From NCBI GenBank assembly GCA_038212215.1, contig JBBQUT010000006.1, forward strand, positions 62,001 to 126,000: a DNA stretch of 64,000 nucleotides, read 5' to 3'. The notes under the pieces were generated by a model. That model made no database searches. It saw nothing but the letters and a program-made list of their open reading frames with translations, and was not told the DNA's origin. The position numbers and the translations under genes are program-made. Shown here one piece after another: positions 52,830 to 61,482 of this stretch (position 1 is the stretch's first letter; each line of letters begins with the position of its first letter). Source of the stretch: JALZAI01 sp038212215 (lineage in GTDB: Bacteria; Actinomycetota; Actinomycetes; Mycobacteriales; Jatrophihabitantaceae).

Positions 52830-53614
52830 GCCACGCCTTTCGCGCGAATGGTGCGATGGAGTAGTTGCGACAAAGCGTCACCGTGCGCCATCAGCAGGCG
52901 ACCGATTTCATCGAGAGTGTCCCCCAAGCGGGCGCTGGGACCCGACACACCGAGCGCCGCGACGACCTTGCCGTCGGCCCCGCGCACGGGCACCGCCGCG
53001 GCATCGAGGCCGATCTCCAGTTCCTGGCGGGTCGTGGCGTAGCCCAGCCTGCGAATCTCGCTGATCTCGACGCGGAGCGCTTGGGACGTGCTCAGCGAGT
53101 TCTCGGTGAGTTGCTCGAGCCGCCCGCTCGGCAGCGGCAGGCTCTCGAACGCATAGAGCACCTTGCCGAGGGCCGAGCAGTGCGCGGGGGCGCTCACCTG
53201 CATCCAGTCGCGCGCGCCCAGCATGTAGGTGGAGTCCACCTGGGCGATCTGGACGACGCTGTCGCCGCGCGCGATCCCCAGGTTGACCGTCTCGCCGGTC
53301 TGCGCACCGACCCTTCGCAGCACCGGAGCGGCGAGGCGCGCGACCTGCGACCATGGGTCGTGACGTGCGGCGTACAGCGCGAACAGCGCGCCCGAGGAGT
53401 AGGCGCCGCTCGCGTCGCGCTCGAGCAGGTGGTTGTGCTCCAGCGCAGCGAGCAGTCGCGAAGTGGTGGAACGCGCCAGGCCGCACACCTCGAGCAGTTC
53501 GGTGAAGCTCACCGGTTCGTCCGCCTGGACGACACGGGTCAGCAGCCCGGCGGCCCGATCGACCGCCTGGGTACCGACACCGCTCATCAGTGGTGGCTCC
53601 TGCTCATCGGTCAT
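52826..53614 (-). CDS. IclR family transcriptional regulator (of the corrinoid operon)
   Basis: 262 residues. A winged helix (VSFTELLEVCGLARSTTSRLLAALEHNHLLERD) precedes the IclR effector domain (GETVNLGIARGDSVVQIAQVDS, HCSALGKVLYAF, RRLGYATTRQELEIGLDAAAVPV). It is the first gene of the minus-strand corrinoid operon and divergent from the MttB-like gene. A 17-bp palindrome in the shared upstream region is its likely operator. Confidence 0.9.
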   Translation of the reverse strand: MTDEQEPPLMSGVGTQAVDRAAGLLTRVVQADEPVSFTELLEVCGLARSTTSRLLAALEHNHLLERDASGAYSSGALFALYAARHDPWSQVARLAAPVLRRVGAQTGETVNLGIARGDSVVQIAQVDSTYMLGARDWMQVSAPAHCSALGKVLYAFESLPLPSGRLEQLTENSLSTSQALRVEISEIRRLGYATTRQELEIGLDAAAVPVRGADGKVVAALGVSGPSARLGDTLDEIGRLLMAHGDALSQLLHRTIRAKGVA

Positions 53615-53632
53615 TGCGCTGGGAGGCGAGTC

Positions 53633-53649
53633 GTTTCATGATATGGAAC
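53633..53649. promoter_or_regulatory. IclR-type palindromic operator between the IclR and MttB-like genes
   Basis: GTTTCATGATATGGAAC is an imperfect palindrome (GTTYCATnnnATGRAAC) of the size and AT-rich arms seen at IclR-family operators. It is 19 bp before the IclR start and 59 bp before the MttB-like start, so one bound regulator could control both directions. Confidence 0.6.
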
Positions 53650-53707
53650 TTCACTCTCACATTATGAGGCTAGGATCTGCGCAACATCAGGTCAAGGAGG
53701 TCGGACG

Positions 53708-55147
53708 ATGTTTCAGAACACCATGCCGCGCTACGAGGTGCTCTCGGCGGACGCGATGGCTGCCTTGGACAAGGGCTGGCGGCGCCTCATCAGCGAGATC
53801 GGTGTGGAGTTCGTGTCCGAGCGAGCACTCGAGTTGTTTCGCAAAGCGGGCCAGCGGGTCGAGGACAACACCGTATTCCTGGATCCCGACTTCGTGCTCG
53901 AGCAGGTGGCGAAGGCGCCGCGCGAATTCGACGTCGCCGCGCGCAATCCCGTCAACTCCGTGCACATCGGTGGCGACTCGATGGCATTCGGCGCCGTGTA
54001 CGGGCCGCCGTTCGTCCGGCAGGGCGAGGTGCGCCGCGATGCGACGATGGAGGACTTCCGGTCCTTCACCAAGCTGGCGCAGTCATTCGCCGTCCTCGAC
54101 TCCGCCGGCGGGGTGATCTGCGAGCCCAACGACACGCCGCTCGACTCGCGACACCTCGACATGACCCTGGCGCTGCAGACGCTCACCGACAAGATCTACA
54201 TGGGCAATGTTGTCTCCGGGGTCAACGCCCGCGACACCATCGAGATGAGTGCGATCCTCTTCGGCGGCCGCGACGCGATCGAGCAGACGCCCGCGACGAT
54301 CTCGTTGATCAACTGCAACTCACCGCTGCGGTGGGACGATCGGATGCTCGACGCTCAATGGGAATACTCCAGCGCCAATCAGGCAGTGGTCCTGACCCCG
54401 TTCATCCTGATGGGCGCGATGTCGCCGGTCACCATCCCCGCGGCCCTCGTCCAGCAGATCGCCGAAGCGCTGTCCGGGATCGCGCTGTCGCAGCTGATTC
54501 GTCCGGGTTGCCCGGTGGTCTTCGGATCATTCCTGTCCAACATCGACATGCAGTCCGGCTCGCCCACCTTCGGCACCCCGGAGTCGGCGATGGGGCTGCT
54601 TTGCACCGGTCAGATCGCGCGCCACTTCGGTCTGCCGTTCCGCACGGGCGGCGCGATGACCTCCTCGCAGGTGCCTGACGCCCAGGGGGGCTACGAGGCG
54701 TTGATGACCCTGCTGCCCACCTTCCTGGCCGGGACGAACTGGGTGATGCACGCGGCAGGGTGGCTGGAGGGTGGCCTGGTCGCGGGTTACGAGAAATTCA
54801 TCGTCGACATCGAATTGCTGCAGATGATGCGCGCGCAATTCACCCCGCTGGAAATCGACGAAGCGTCGCTTGCCTTCGATGCGCACACCGAGGTGGGCCA
54901 CGGCGGTCACTTCCTCGGCGCCGCGCACACGATGGAGCGCTTTCGCACCTGCTTCTACCGTCCGCTGCTCTCGTCCTCGGAGAACTACGAGCGGTGGATG
55001 CGCAACGGCGGCGTGGATGCGGCCGGGAGGGCCGAACGCATCTACCAGCAGCGCCTGGCCGACTACGAGCAACCGCCTCTCGATGACGCCATTCGCGCCG
55101 AACTCGAGGAGTACGTCGTGCGCCGCCGCGCGGAGCTCGGCGACTGA
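53708..55147 (+). CDS. MttB-superfamily quaternary amine methyltransferase (non-pyrrolysine)
   Basis: 479 residues with AAGGAGG seven bases before the ATG. It resembles trimethylamine methyltransferase family proteins: WRRLISEIGVEFVSERALELFRKAGQ, VEDNTVFLDPDFVLEQVAKAP, AVYGPPFVRQGEVRRDATMEDFRSFTKLAQ and FDAHTEVGHGGHFLGAAHTMERFRT. There is no in-frame TAG, so it lacks pyrrolysine, like the glycine betaine methyltransferase MtgB and related enzymes. It would transfer one methyl from a quaternary amine to the corrinoid protein encoded divergently. Glycine betaine is the best guess, given the dimethylglycine-dehydrogenase-like gene nearby. TAGGAT (53671) is a likely -10, followed by CGCAACA. Confidence 0.85.
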   Translation: MFQNTMPRYEVLSADAMAALDKGWRRLISEIGVEFVSERALELFRKAGQRVEDNTVFLDPDFVLEQVAKAPREFDVAARNPVNSVHIGGDSMAFGAVYGPPFVRQGEVRRDATMEDFRSFTKLAQSFAVLDSAGGVICEPNDTPLDSRHLDMTLALQTLTDKIYMGNVVSGVNARDTIEMSAILFGGRDAIEQTPATISLINCNSPLRWDDRMLDAQWEYSSANQAVVLTPFILMGAMSPVTIPAALVQQIAEALSGIALSQLIRPGCPVVFGSFLSNIDMQSGSPTFGTPESAMGLLCTGQIARHFGLPFRTGGAMTSSQVPDAQGGYEALMTLLPTFLAGTNWVMHAAGWLEGGLVAGYEKFIVDIELLQMMRAQFTPLEIDEASLAFDAHTEVGHGGHFLGAAHTMERFRTCFYRPLLSSSENYERWMRNGGVDAAGRAERIYQQRLADYEQPPLDDAIRAELEEYVVRRRAELGD

Positions 55148-55225
55148 GCACAGCTTGATCATTGGCCGTTGTGCAGCGCGCTGCAGCTGCAGGAAGGGCA
55201 GCGATCACGCGGGGGCCGCCCCGAC

Positions 55226-56092
55226 TCAGCCGAACACCACGGTCCGGTTGCCGTTGAGCAGCACCCTGGTCTCCGCGTGCCAGCGCACCGCGCGAGAGAG
55301 CACCTGACTTTCGACGTCGCGCCCGGCCGCCACGAGCCGCGCGGCACTGAGCGAGTGGTCGACGCGGATGACGTCCTGCTCGATGATCGGTCCCTCGTCC
55401 AAATCCGAACTCACGTAGTGCGCTGTCGCGCCGATCAGCTTCACACCGCGGTCGAAGGCCTGCTGGTAAGGCTTGGCTCCCTTGAAGCTGGGCAGGAACG
55501 AGTGGTGGATGTTGATGGCCCGTCCCTCCAGAAGCTTGCAGAGATCGTCGGAGAGCACCTGCATGTAGCGCGCCAGCACGACCAGGTGGATACCCAACGA
55601 CCGCACCAGCGACGACAGTTCGGCCTCCGCGTCCGCTTTGGTTGCGGGGGTGACCGGGATGTGGTGGAAAGGTATGTCGTAGGACGTCGCCAGCCGCTGG
55701 AGGTCGGTGTGGTTCGAGACGACGGCCGGGATCTCGATCGGCAGTGAACCGATGCTTTGTCGGTACAGCAGGTCGTTGAGGCAGTGTCCTTCCTTGGAGA
55801 CCATCACCAGAGTCCGGTATTTGGCCTGCGCGTCCCACATCTGCCAGCTCATCTGCGAGGTCTCGGCGACCGGGACGAACGCGGTCCGCAACCGCTCGAG
55901 CGTCATGGCGGGGTCGTAGATCTCGAAATGCACCCGCATGAAGAAGCGCTGTTCGAGTCGGTCGTCGTACTGCTGGCTCTCCAGGATGTTGCCGGAGGAG
56001 TGGACGAGAAACGACGCGACTGCGAACACGATGCCGGGCCGATCCGGGCAGACGATGGTCAGCACATATTCCGGCGGGCGTGCGACGGTCAT
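55226..56092 (-). CDS. purU: Formyltetrahydrofolate deformylase
   Basis: 288 residues. The N-terminal ACT domain (YVLTIVCPDRPGIVFAVASFLV) is followed by a formyltransferase-like catalytic domain with VSNHTDLQRLATSYDIPFHHIPVT, LARYMQVLSDDL, the catalytic INIHHSFLPSFKGAKPYQQA and GATAHYVSSDLDEGPIIEQD. It hydrolyses 10-formyl-THF to formate and THF. In one-carbon catabolic clusters PurU ends the folate route by releasing formate. It is divergent from an IclR gene. Confidence 0.95.
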   Translation of the reverse strand: MTVARPPEYVLTIVCPDRPGIVFAVASFLVHSSGNILESQQYDDRLEQRFFMRVHFEIYDPAMTLERLRTAFVPVAETSQMSWQMWDAQAKYRTLVMVSKEGHCLNDLLYRQSIGSLPIEIPAVVSNHTDLQRLATSYDIPFHHIPVTPATKADAEAELSSLVRSLGIHLVVLARYMQVLSDDLCKLLEGRAINIHHSFLPSFKGAKPYQQAFDRGVKLIGATAHYVSSDLDEGPIIEQDVIRVDHSLSAARLVAAGRDVESQVLSRAVRWHAETRVLLNGNRTVVFG

Positions 56093-56118
56093 CGTGGGCT
56101 CCTAGGCGGGGTCATGTG

Positions 56119-56156
56119 TTGCGTGCTGCGCAAGAAGAGTCTGCTATACGCAACAG
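56119..56156. promoter_or_regulatory. Operator-like sites between purU and the second IclR gene
   Basis: TTGCGTGCTGCGCAA (56119-56133) is a perfect 5-bp inverted repeat TTGCG/CGCAA, and CTGCTATACGCAACAG (56141-56156) carries the CGCAACA half-site again. Both share the CGCAA core with the sites at 47790 and 56984. They lie 18-55 bp before the IclR start, where autoregulation is usual. Confidence 0.5.
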
Positions 56157-56173
56157 TCACGCGCTAGCATCGC

Positions 56174-56962
56174 ATGATGAGCAACAACGGTGCCACGGCT
56201 TCCGCGGTCCAGTCGGTGGAGCGCGCACTGACCATCCTGGACATCCTGGCGCGCTCCGGTGAAGCCGGCGTCACCGGGATCGCCGAGGAAATCGGCGTGC
56301 ACAAGAGCACCGCCTTCCGGTTGATGGCGACTCTCGAGCAGGGCGGCCTGGTCGAGCAGGCAGAGGATCGCGGCAAGTACCGGCTGGGTATGGGGATCCT
56401 TCGCCTCGCGGGCGCGACGACAGCGCGCCTCGACGTCGTCCAGGAGGCTCGCCCGATCTGCCGTCGACTGGCGTCGACGACCGGCGAGACGGTGAACATC
56501 GCGGTGCTTTCCGAAGGCGCGGCGCTCTACCTCGACCAGTTCGCCGGCGCGTCCGCACTGCAGCCGCACAACTGGGTGGGCCAGCACATCCCGCTGCACG
56601 CCACGTCCAACGGCAAGGTACTGCTCAGCGGCTTGAGCGACGACGAGGTCGCGCATACTTTAGGGGCACTGAAGGCCTACACGGACGCCACGATCACCAG
56701 CAAAGCGGCGCTGCGTCGCGAGGTTCGCGAGGTGCGCGCGCGTGGCTACGCCAAAGCCGCCGACGAACTCGAGATCGGGCTGACAGCTGTCGCCGCCCCG
56801 ATCCGCAATGCGCACGGCGACGTCATCGCCGCGCTCAGCCTGTCCGGGCCCACGTTCCGGCTGGACGCAGCGCGCGTCGAGCAGGTGTTGCCGAGGTTGC
56901 TCGAGGCAGCAGCCGACGTCTCGCACCGACTCGGTTGGGGGGCGGCGTCGCAGCACCGGTAG
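56174..56962 (+). CDS. IclR family transcriptional regulator (of the dimethylglycine/one-carbon genes)
   Basis: 262 residues. The winged helix is SVERALTILDILARSGEAGVTGIAEEIGVHKSTAFRLMATLEQGGLVEQ and the effector domain has GETVNIAVLSEGAALYLDQ, PLHATSNGKVLLSGL and RGYAKAADELEIGLTAVAAPI. TAGCAT at 56165-56170 would place transcription at or near the second ATG (56177), so the message may be leaderless. It lies 85 bp upstream of the dimethylglycine-dehydrogenase-like gene in the same direction and probably controls it through the CGCAACA sites. Confidence 0.9.
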   Translation: MMSNNGATASAVQSVERALTILDILARSGEAGVTGIAEEIGVHKSTAFRLMATLEQGGLVEQAEDRGKYRLGMGILRLAGATTARLDVVQEARPICRRLASTTGETVNIAVLSEGAALYLDQFAGASALQPHNWVGQHIPLHATSNGKVLLSGLSDDEVAHTLGALKAYTDATITSKAALRREVREVRARGYAKAADELEIGLTAVAAPIRNAHGDVIAALSLSGPTFRLDAARVEQVLPRLLEAAADVSHRLGWGAASQHR

Positions 56963-56983
56963 TGTTGCTTATCGTGCTCTCGA

Positions 56984-57001
56984 TTGTATGATTCGCAACA
57001 A
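56984..57001 (+). promoter_or_regulatory. Operator/promoter site before the dimethylglycine-dehydrogenase-like gene
   Basis: TTGTATGATTCGCAACAA has TTGT-N10-ACAA symmetry and contains TATGAT, a strong -10 hexamer, so transcription would begin at its right edge, 46 bp before the ATG at 57048. It is nearly the same as the site at 47790-47807. TGTTGC, the reverse of the half-site, also occurs at 56963. Confidence 0.6.
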
Positions 57002-57047
57002 TCTAGACGACAAGACGGTCGGTAAGTAGCAGGAGAGGACGGCACGC

Positions 57048-59564
57048 ATGGTGAGCGTTGCGAGTAGTGCGCGGGTGGTCGTGATCGGCGCGGGGATCGT
57101 CGGCAACAGTCTCGTATACCACCTGGCCCGGCTGGGCTGGCGTGACATCGTGCAGATCGACAAGGGCCCGCTGCCCAACCCGGGTGGCTCCACCGGGCAC
57201 GCGTCCAACTTCATCTTCCCGGTGGATCACTCGCGCGAGATCACCGACCTGACGTTGGACAGCATGCGCCAGTACAAGGAAATGGGCGTGTTCACCGAGT
57301 CAGGCGGGATCGAGGTCGCGCGCACCGAGGAGCGGATGCAGGAGCTGCGCCGCCGGATGTCGAGCGCGAAGGCATGGGGCATCCCGTCCGAACTGCTGAC
57401 CCCTGAACAAGTCGCCGAGAAGGTGCCCTTCCTCGACCCGTCGGTCATCGTCGGCGCCTTCTACACACCGAGCGTCGGCGTCGTCGACTCGCTGCGCGCC
57501 GGCACCATCATGCGCGAGCGCGCGCAGGAACTCGACGCGCTCACGGTGCTGCCCAATGTCGAGGTCACCGACCTCACCGTCGAGCACGGCCGGATCACCG
57601 CCGTGCGCACTTCAGGCGGCGACATCGCCACCGACACCGTCGTCATCGCGTGCGGGGTCTGGAGCCCGAAGCTCGCGAAGATGGCGGGCGTGCACATCCC
57701 GCTCACCCCCGCGGTACACCAGATGATCAGCGTCGGACCCGTGCCGCAACTGGCCGAGAAGACCGGCGAGATCTCCTACCCGATCGTTCGCGACATGGAC
57801 ACGTTCTGCTACGAGCGCCAGCACGGCGGCGACATGGAGGTCGGCTCCTACGCGCACCGGCCGATCCTGCACGACCCGGAGGACATCCCGTCCATCGACC
57901 AGGCGAAGCTCTCGCCGACGGAATTGCCTTTCACCGACGAGGATTTCGACCCGCAACTCGAGCAGGCGCTGGAACTCATGCCTGAGATACTCGGCAACCC
58001 TGATGCCGAGATCCGCTACGCCATCAACGGACTGCTGTCGCTGACGCCGGACGGCGCACCGATCCTCGGGGAGAGCCCCGAAGTCAAGGGCGTCTGGTCG
58101 GCGGCGGCGGTGTGGATCAAGGAAGGCCCGGGTGTCGGGCGCTTGATGGCCGAGTGGATGACCGACGGCAACCCTGAGTACGACGCACACAGTACCGACA
58201 TCGCCCGCTTCTACCCGCACCAGCGTTCCAAGCAGCACGTGAAGGCACGTACCAGCGAAGGCTTCAACAAGACCTACGGCATCGTGCACCCGTCCGAGCA
58301 GTGGGCCAGTGACCGTGATGTGCGCCTCGCGCCGATGCACGCGAGCCAGCGGGAACTCGGGGCCTTTTTCTTCGAGACCGCCGGTTGGGAACGACCGCAC
58401 TGGTACGCCTCGAATGAAAGCCTGCTCGGCGAGTTCGGCGACGCTGTGCTGCCGCGCGAAGCCGAGTGGGACGCGCGCTGGTGGTCGCCCATCATCAACG
58501 CCGAACACCTCGCGATGCGCGAGCGCGCCGGATACGTCGACCTGACCGCGTTCTCGATCTTCGACGTGATGGGTCGGGGAGCGTGCAATGCGGTGCAGCG
58601 CATCGCTGTCGCGCAGACCGACGTCGCGCCCGGGCGGGTCGTCTACACGCCGATCATCGATGAGCGCGGCGGATTCCGCGCGGACCTCACCATCATGCGG
58701 TTGGACGAGGACCACTACCGCGTCGTGACCGGCGGCGCGCACGGAAACCTTGATCGTAGGTGGTTCCGCGACCACCTGCCCGCGGACGGCTCGGCGCAGG
58801 TCGTCGACCAGACCTCGGCGCTGACCACGGTCGGGCTGTGGGGTCCGCGCGCACGCGACATCCTCGGCGCGCTGACCGAATCCGACATCAGCCACGACGC
58901 GTTCCGATTCAGCACCTGCCGCGCGATCGAAGTGGGCTCGCTCGACGTGCTCGCCTCGCGCATTTCCTACGTCGGCGAACTCGGCTGGGAGCTGTACGTG
59001 CCGATGGAACAGGGCGCGCGGCTCTGGCAGTTGCTGCGCGACGCCGGGCGTCCACATGGCGCCGTCCCGGTCGGCATCGGCGTCTACGGCACGACCGGAC
59101 GCATCGAGAAGGGCTACCGCGCTTTCGGCGCCGAACTGGACGCCGAGCGCACCATCGTCGAAGCCGCAATGATGCGCCCGAAGGTGAAAGACGCGGACTT
59201 CATCGGCCGCGAGGCCTACCTCAAGCAGCGCGACAACGACCCGGCCAGCGTGCTGTGCACGCTGAGCGTCGACGACCACACCTCGTCCGGCGGTACGAAG
59301 CGCTACATGCTCGGCGGCGAGCCGGTGCTCACGCCCGACGGCGAGGCGCTGGTCGACGGGCACGGCCACCGCGCGTACGTCACGTCCGCGGGCTCGGCAC
59401 CCTCGCTCGGCAAGCACCTGCTGATGGCTTACCTGCCCCCGGACGTCGCCACCGTCGGCACGAGACTCGCCGTGGACTACTTCGAGGAGCGCTACCCGGT
59501 CACCGTTGCCGCTGGCGACGCGACGGCGCTCTTCGATCCCGACAACACCCGCATCCGGAGCTAG
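57048..59564 (+). CDS. Dimethylglycine dehydrogenase-like flavoprotein with GcvT (aminomethyltransferase) domain
   Basis: 838 residues, with AGGAGAG ten bases before the ATG. The N-terminal half is a DAO-type FAD domain: VVVIGAGIVGNSLVYHLARLG, then GGSTGHASNF, where His51 is at the position of the covalent-FAD His of dimethylglycine oxidases and dehydrogenases. The C-terminal half from about residue 420 is a GcvT-like folate domain (REAEWDARWWSPIINAEHLAMRERAGYVDLTAFS, ISYVGELGWELYVP, GTTGRIEKGYRAFGAEL). It oxidatively demethylates an N-methylated glycine and passes the one-carbon unit to THF. With etfBA following 3 bp later it is a dehydrogenase using ETF. Sarcosine or another N-methyl compound is possible. 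Confidence 0.88.
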   Translation: MVSVASSARVVVIGAGIVGNSLVYHLARLGWRDIVQIDKGPLPNPGGSTGHASNFIFPVDHSREITDLTLDSMRQYKEMGVFTESGGIEVARTEERMQELRRRMSSAKAWGIPSELLTPEQVAEKVPFLDPSVIVGAFYTPSVGVVDSLRAGTIMRERAQELDALTVLPNVEVTDLTVEHGRITAVRTSGGDIATDTVVIACGVWSPKLAKMAGVHIPLTPAVHQMISVGPVPQLAEKTGEISYPIVRDMDTFCYERQHGGDMEVGSYAHRPILHDPEDIPSIDQAKLSPTELPFTDEDFDPQLEQALELMPEILGNPDAEIRYAINGLLSLTPDGAPILGESPEVKGVWSAAAVWIKEGPGVGRLMAEWMTDGNPEYDAHSTDIARFYPHQRSKQHVKARTSEGFNKTYGIVHPSEQWASDRDVRLAPMHASQRELGAFFFETAGWERPHWYASNESLLGEFGDAVLPREAEWDARWWSPIINAEHLAMRERAGYVDLTAFSIFDVMGRGACNAVQRIAVAQTDVAPGRVVYTPIIDERGGFRADLTIMRLDEDHYRVVTGGAHGNLDRRWFRDHLPADGSAQVVDQTSALTTVGLWGPRARDILGALTESDISHDAFRFSTCRAIEVGSLDVLASRISYVGELGWELYVPMEQGARLWQLLRDAGRPHGAVPVGIGVYGTTGRIEKGYRAFGAELDAERTIVEAAMMRPKVKDADFIGREAYLKQRDNDPASVLCTLSVDDHTSSGGTKRYMLGGEPVLTPDGEALVDGHGHRAYVTSAGSAPSLGKHLLMAYLPPDVATVGTRLAVDYFEERYPVTVAAGDATALFDPDNTRIRS

Positions 59565-59567
59565 CGA

Positions 59568-60341
59568 ATGGTCAACGTGCTGGTCTGCATCAAGCGGGTA
59601 CCCGACGTCTCCGGCGAGGTGCTGCTCACCGAGGACGAGATGTCTGTGGACGCCCGCCACGTCGGCTTCACCGTCAGCCCGCACGAGGAGTGCGCGGTCG
59701 AACTCGCTACCCAGCTCGCGCAGAGCTCGGGCGGCACGGCGACCGTGCTCACGCTGGGGCCGAGCGAGAGCATCGAGCAGCTACGTTCTGCGCTCGCGGT
59801 CGGCTGCTCCGACGGCGTGCTGATCCACGCCGAGGCCGACCGTTATGGACCGGTCGACGTCGCCCGAGCGATCGCCGATGTGGTGCGCGCCCGCGCGGAC
59901 GCCGGAATCGACTACGGCCTGATCCTGCTCGGCAACGACGCCGCCGACACCGGCGACTTCCAGGTGCCGATTCGGTTGGCGTACGCCCTTGATCGTCCGG
60001 TCGTCACCGGCATCTCGACGCTCGAACTGGACGGCGCTGGCGTTTCGGCACGCGCCGACGGACCCGACGGCGCCGAGATCTTCGACCTGCCGCTGCCCGC
60101 TGTGGTCGCGGTGATGGAGGGCGGGGTCAGCCCTCGCTACCCGTCGATCCCAGGCCGGATGAAGGCCAAGAAGGCACCGGTCGAGACGGTATCGCCGGCG
60201 AGGGAGCCGCGCGGATCCGGTCGGGCGCGCCTGAAGTTACCCCCACGGCGTCCGAGCACCGTCGAGGTCCTCGGAACAGGCCCCGACGCGGCGCCTGCGG
60301 TCGTGGATCTGCTGCTCGAACTGGGGGTGGTGCCGTCATGA
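59568..60341 (+). CDS. etfB: Electron transfer flavoprotein, beta subunit
   Basis: 257 residues. It has the family start MVNVLVCIKRVPDVSGEV, NPHEE-like SPHEECAVELATQL, and the adenine-nucleotide-binding ILLGNDAADTGDFQVPIRLAYAL with PSIPGRMKAKKAPVE near the recognition loop. It is 3 bp after the dimethylglycine-dehydrogenase-like gene and overlaps etfA by ATGA, so it is a dedicated ETF that takes electrons from that flavoprotein. Confidence 0.93.
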   Translation: MVNVLVCIKRVPDVSGEVLLTEDEMSVDARHVGFTVSPHEECAVELATQLAQSSGGTATVLTLGPSESIEQLRSALAVGCSDGVLIHAEADRYGPVDVARAIADVVRARADAGIDYGLILLGNDAADTGDFQVPIRLAYALDRPVVTGISTLELDGAGVSARADGPDGAEIFDLPLPAVVAVMEGGVSPRYPSIPGRMKAKKAPVETVSPAREPRGSGRARLKLPPRRPSTVEVLGTGPDAAPAVVDLLLELGVVPS

Positions 60342-61327
60342 TTCTGGTACTGGTTGAGACCGACGCCACGGGAGCGATCGAGGTCTCCCGCGAGACGCTC
60401 ACCTTCGCCCGGGAGCTGGGCCAACGCGCCGGTGCACCGGTGCAAGCCGTGTGCATCGGCGCGTTGCCCGACGGCGCGCGCACGGGCCTGCTGACGCAGC
60501 TGGGCGCCCAGGGCATCTCATTGGTGTACCGCCCCGACGACGAGCGGCTGAACGACTACGCGGCGGCGGCATGGGCCGCGGCGCTACTCGACGTCGCGGA
60601 GACGACCGCCGCGAGCGCGCTACTCGCTGCTGGCACGCCGCGCGGCAACGAGGTGCTGGCACATGCCGCCGCGCGCCTGGACGTCGCGATGGCCGCAAAT
60701 GTGGTGCGGGTGGACGCGCCCGCCCCGTTCGTCGTGACGCGGCAGGTGGTCGGCGGCGCTGCTTGGGAGGAGATGCAGCTGCCCGACCGCGTCGCCGTCC
60801 TCTCGGTGGCCGGACACGCGTGCGATGCGCAGGCTGCGCCGGCTCCGGTCGAGGCCGAAATCGTCGCCTGCACACCGAAGATCACCGACCACGATCTGGT
60901 TGCGCGCGTCGCCCGGGTCGAGGGCTCGGTTGCCGGCGACGCGGGAGCGCTCACCAGCGCGCGGGTCGTCGTCGGAGCCGGACGCGGCGCTGGCGGGCCG
61001 GACGGCTTCGCCGATCTGCTCGAGCTGACTCAGTTGCTCGGCGGGGCGCTCGGGGTCTCCCGTGTAGTAACCAGCCTCGGCTGGCGTCCGCATGCGGAGC
61101 AGGTCGGCCAGACCGGCAGCCGCATCGCTCCGGATCTCTATGTCGCGTGCGGCATCAGCGGCGCGATCCAGCACTGGGCAGGCTGCCAGTCCGCCAAAAC
61201 GATCCTGGCGGTCAACACCGACGCCGATGCTCCGATGGTGACCAAGGCGCATTACGCCGTGATCGGCGACCTGCACGAGGTCGTGCCGGCGATCAACGCC
61301 GAACTGCGCAGGCGGCTCGGCCGATGA
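60338..61327 (+). CDS. etfA: Electron transfer flavoprotein, alpha subunit
   Basis: 329 residues. The C-terminal FAD domain has RVVTSLGWRPHAEQVGQTGSRIAPDLYVACGISGAIQHWAGCQSAKTILAVNTDADAPMVTKAHYAVIGDLHEVVPAI, the standard EtfA signature. The N-terminal domain is the usual alpha/beta fold. ETF passes electrons to the quinone pool through an ETF dehydrogenase that is not encoded here. Last gene of the coupled set. Confidence 0.94.
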   Translation: MILVLVETDATGAIEVSRETLTFARELGQRAGAPVQAVCIGALPDGARTGLLTQLGAQGISLVYRPDDERLNDYAAAAWAAALLDVAETTAASALLAAGTPRGNEVLAHAAARLDVAMAANVVRVDAPAPFVVTRQVVGGAAWEEMQLPDRVAVLSVAGHACDAQAAPAPVEAEIVACTPKITDHDLVARVARVEGSVAGDAGALTSARVVVGAGRGAGGPDGFADLLELTQLLGGALGVSRVVTSLGWRPHAEQVGQTGSRIAPDLYVACGISGAIQHWAGCQSAKTILAVNTDADAPMVTKAHYAVIGDLHEVVPAINAELRRRLGR

Positions 61328-61482
61328 ACGAGGTATGTCCGCCTTAGTGGGCAGATTTTGGCGAGCGGCGTGATAACGGTGCTGTCACGGATTCGGGTAT
61401 TGCCGGGCGTGGGCTGAGACTGCCCGAACGCTCTGATTAGGATAAGCGAACTCGAGGGTGGAAAGGCTGGTTTCATAGCGAG

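Noticed and set aside
53708..55147. Pyrrolysine (TAG) readthrough in the MttB-like gene
   Set aside because: The frame is continuous over 479 codons without an in-frame TAG, and no pyl genes are visible; it belongs with the non-pyrrolysine members.
57612..59684. Long open frame (690 codons) antisense to the dimethylglycine-dehydrogenase-like gene
   Set aside because: It is a shadow of strong codon bias; the product has no domain pattern and the plus-strand gene is certain.
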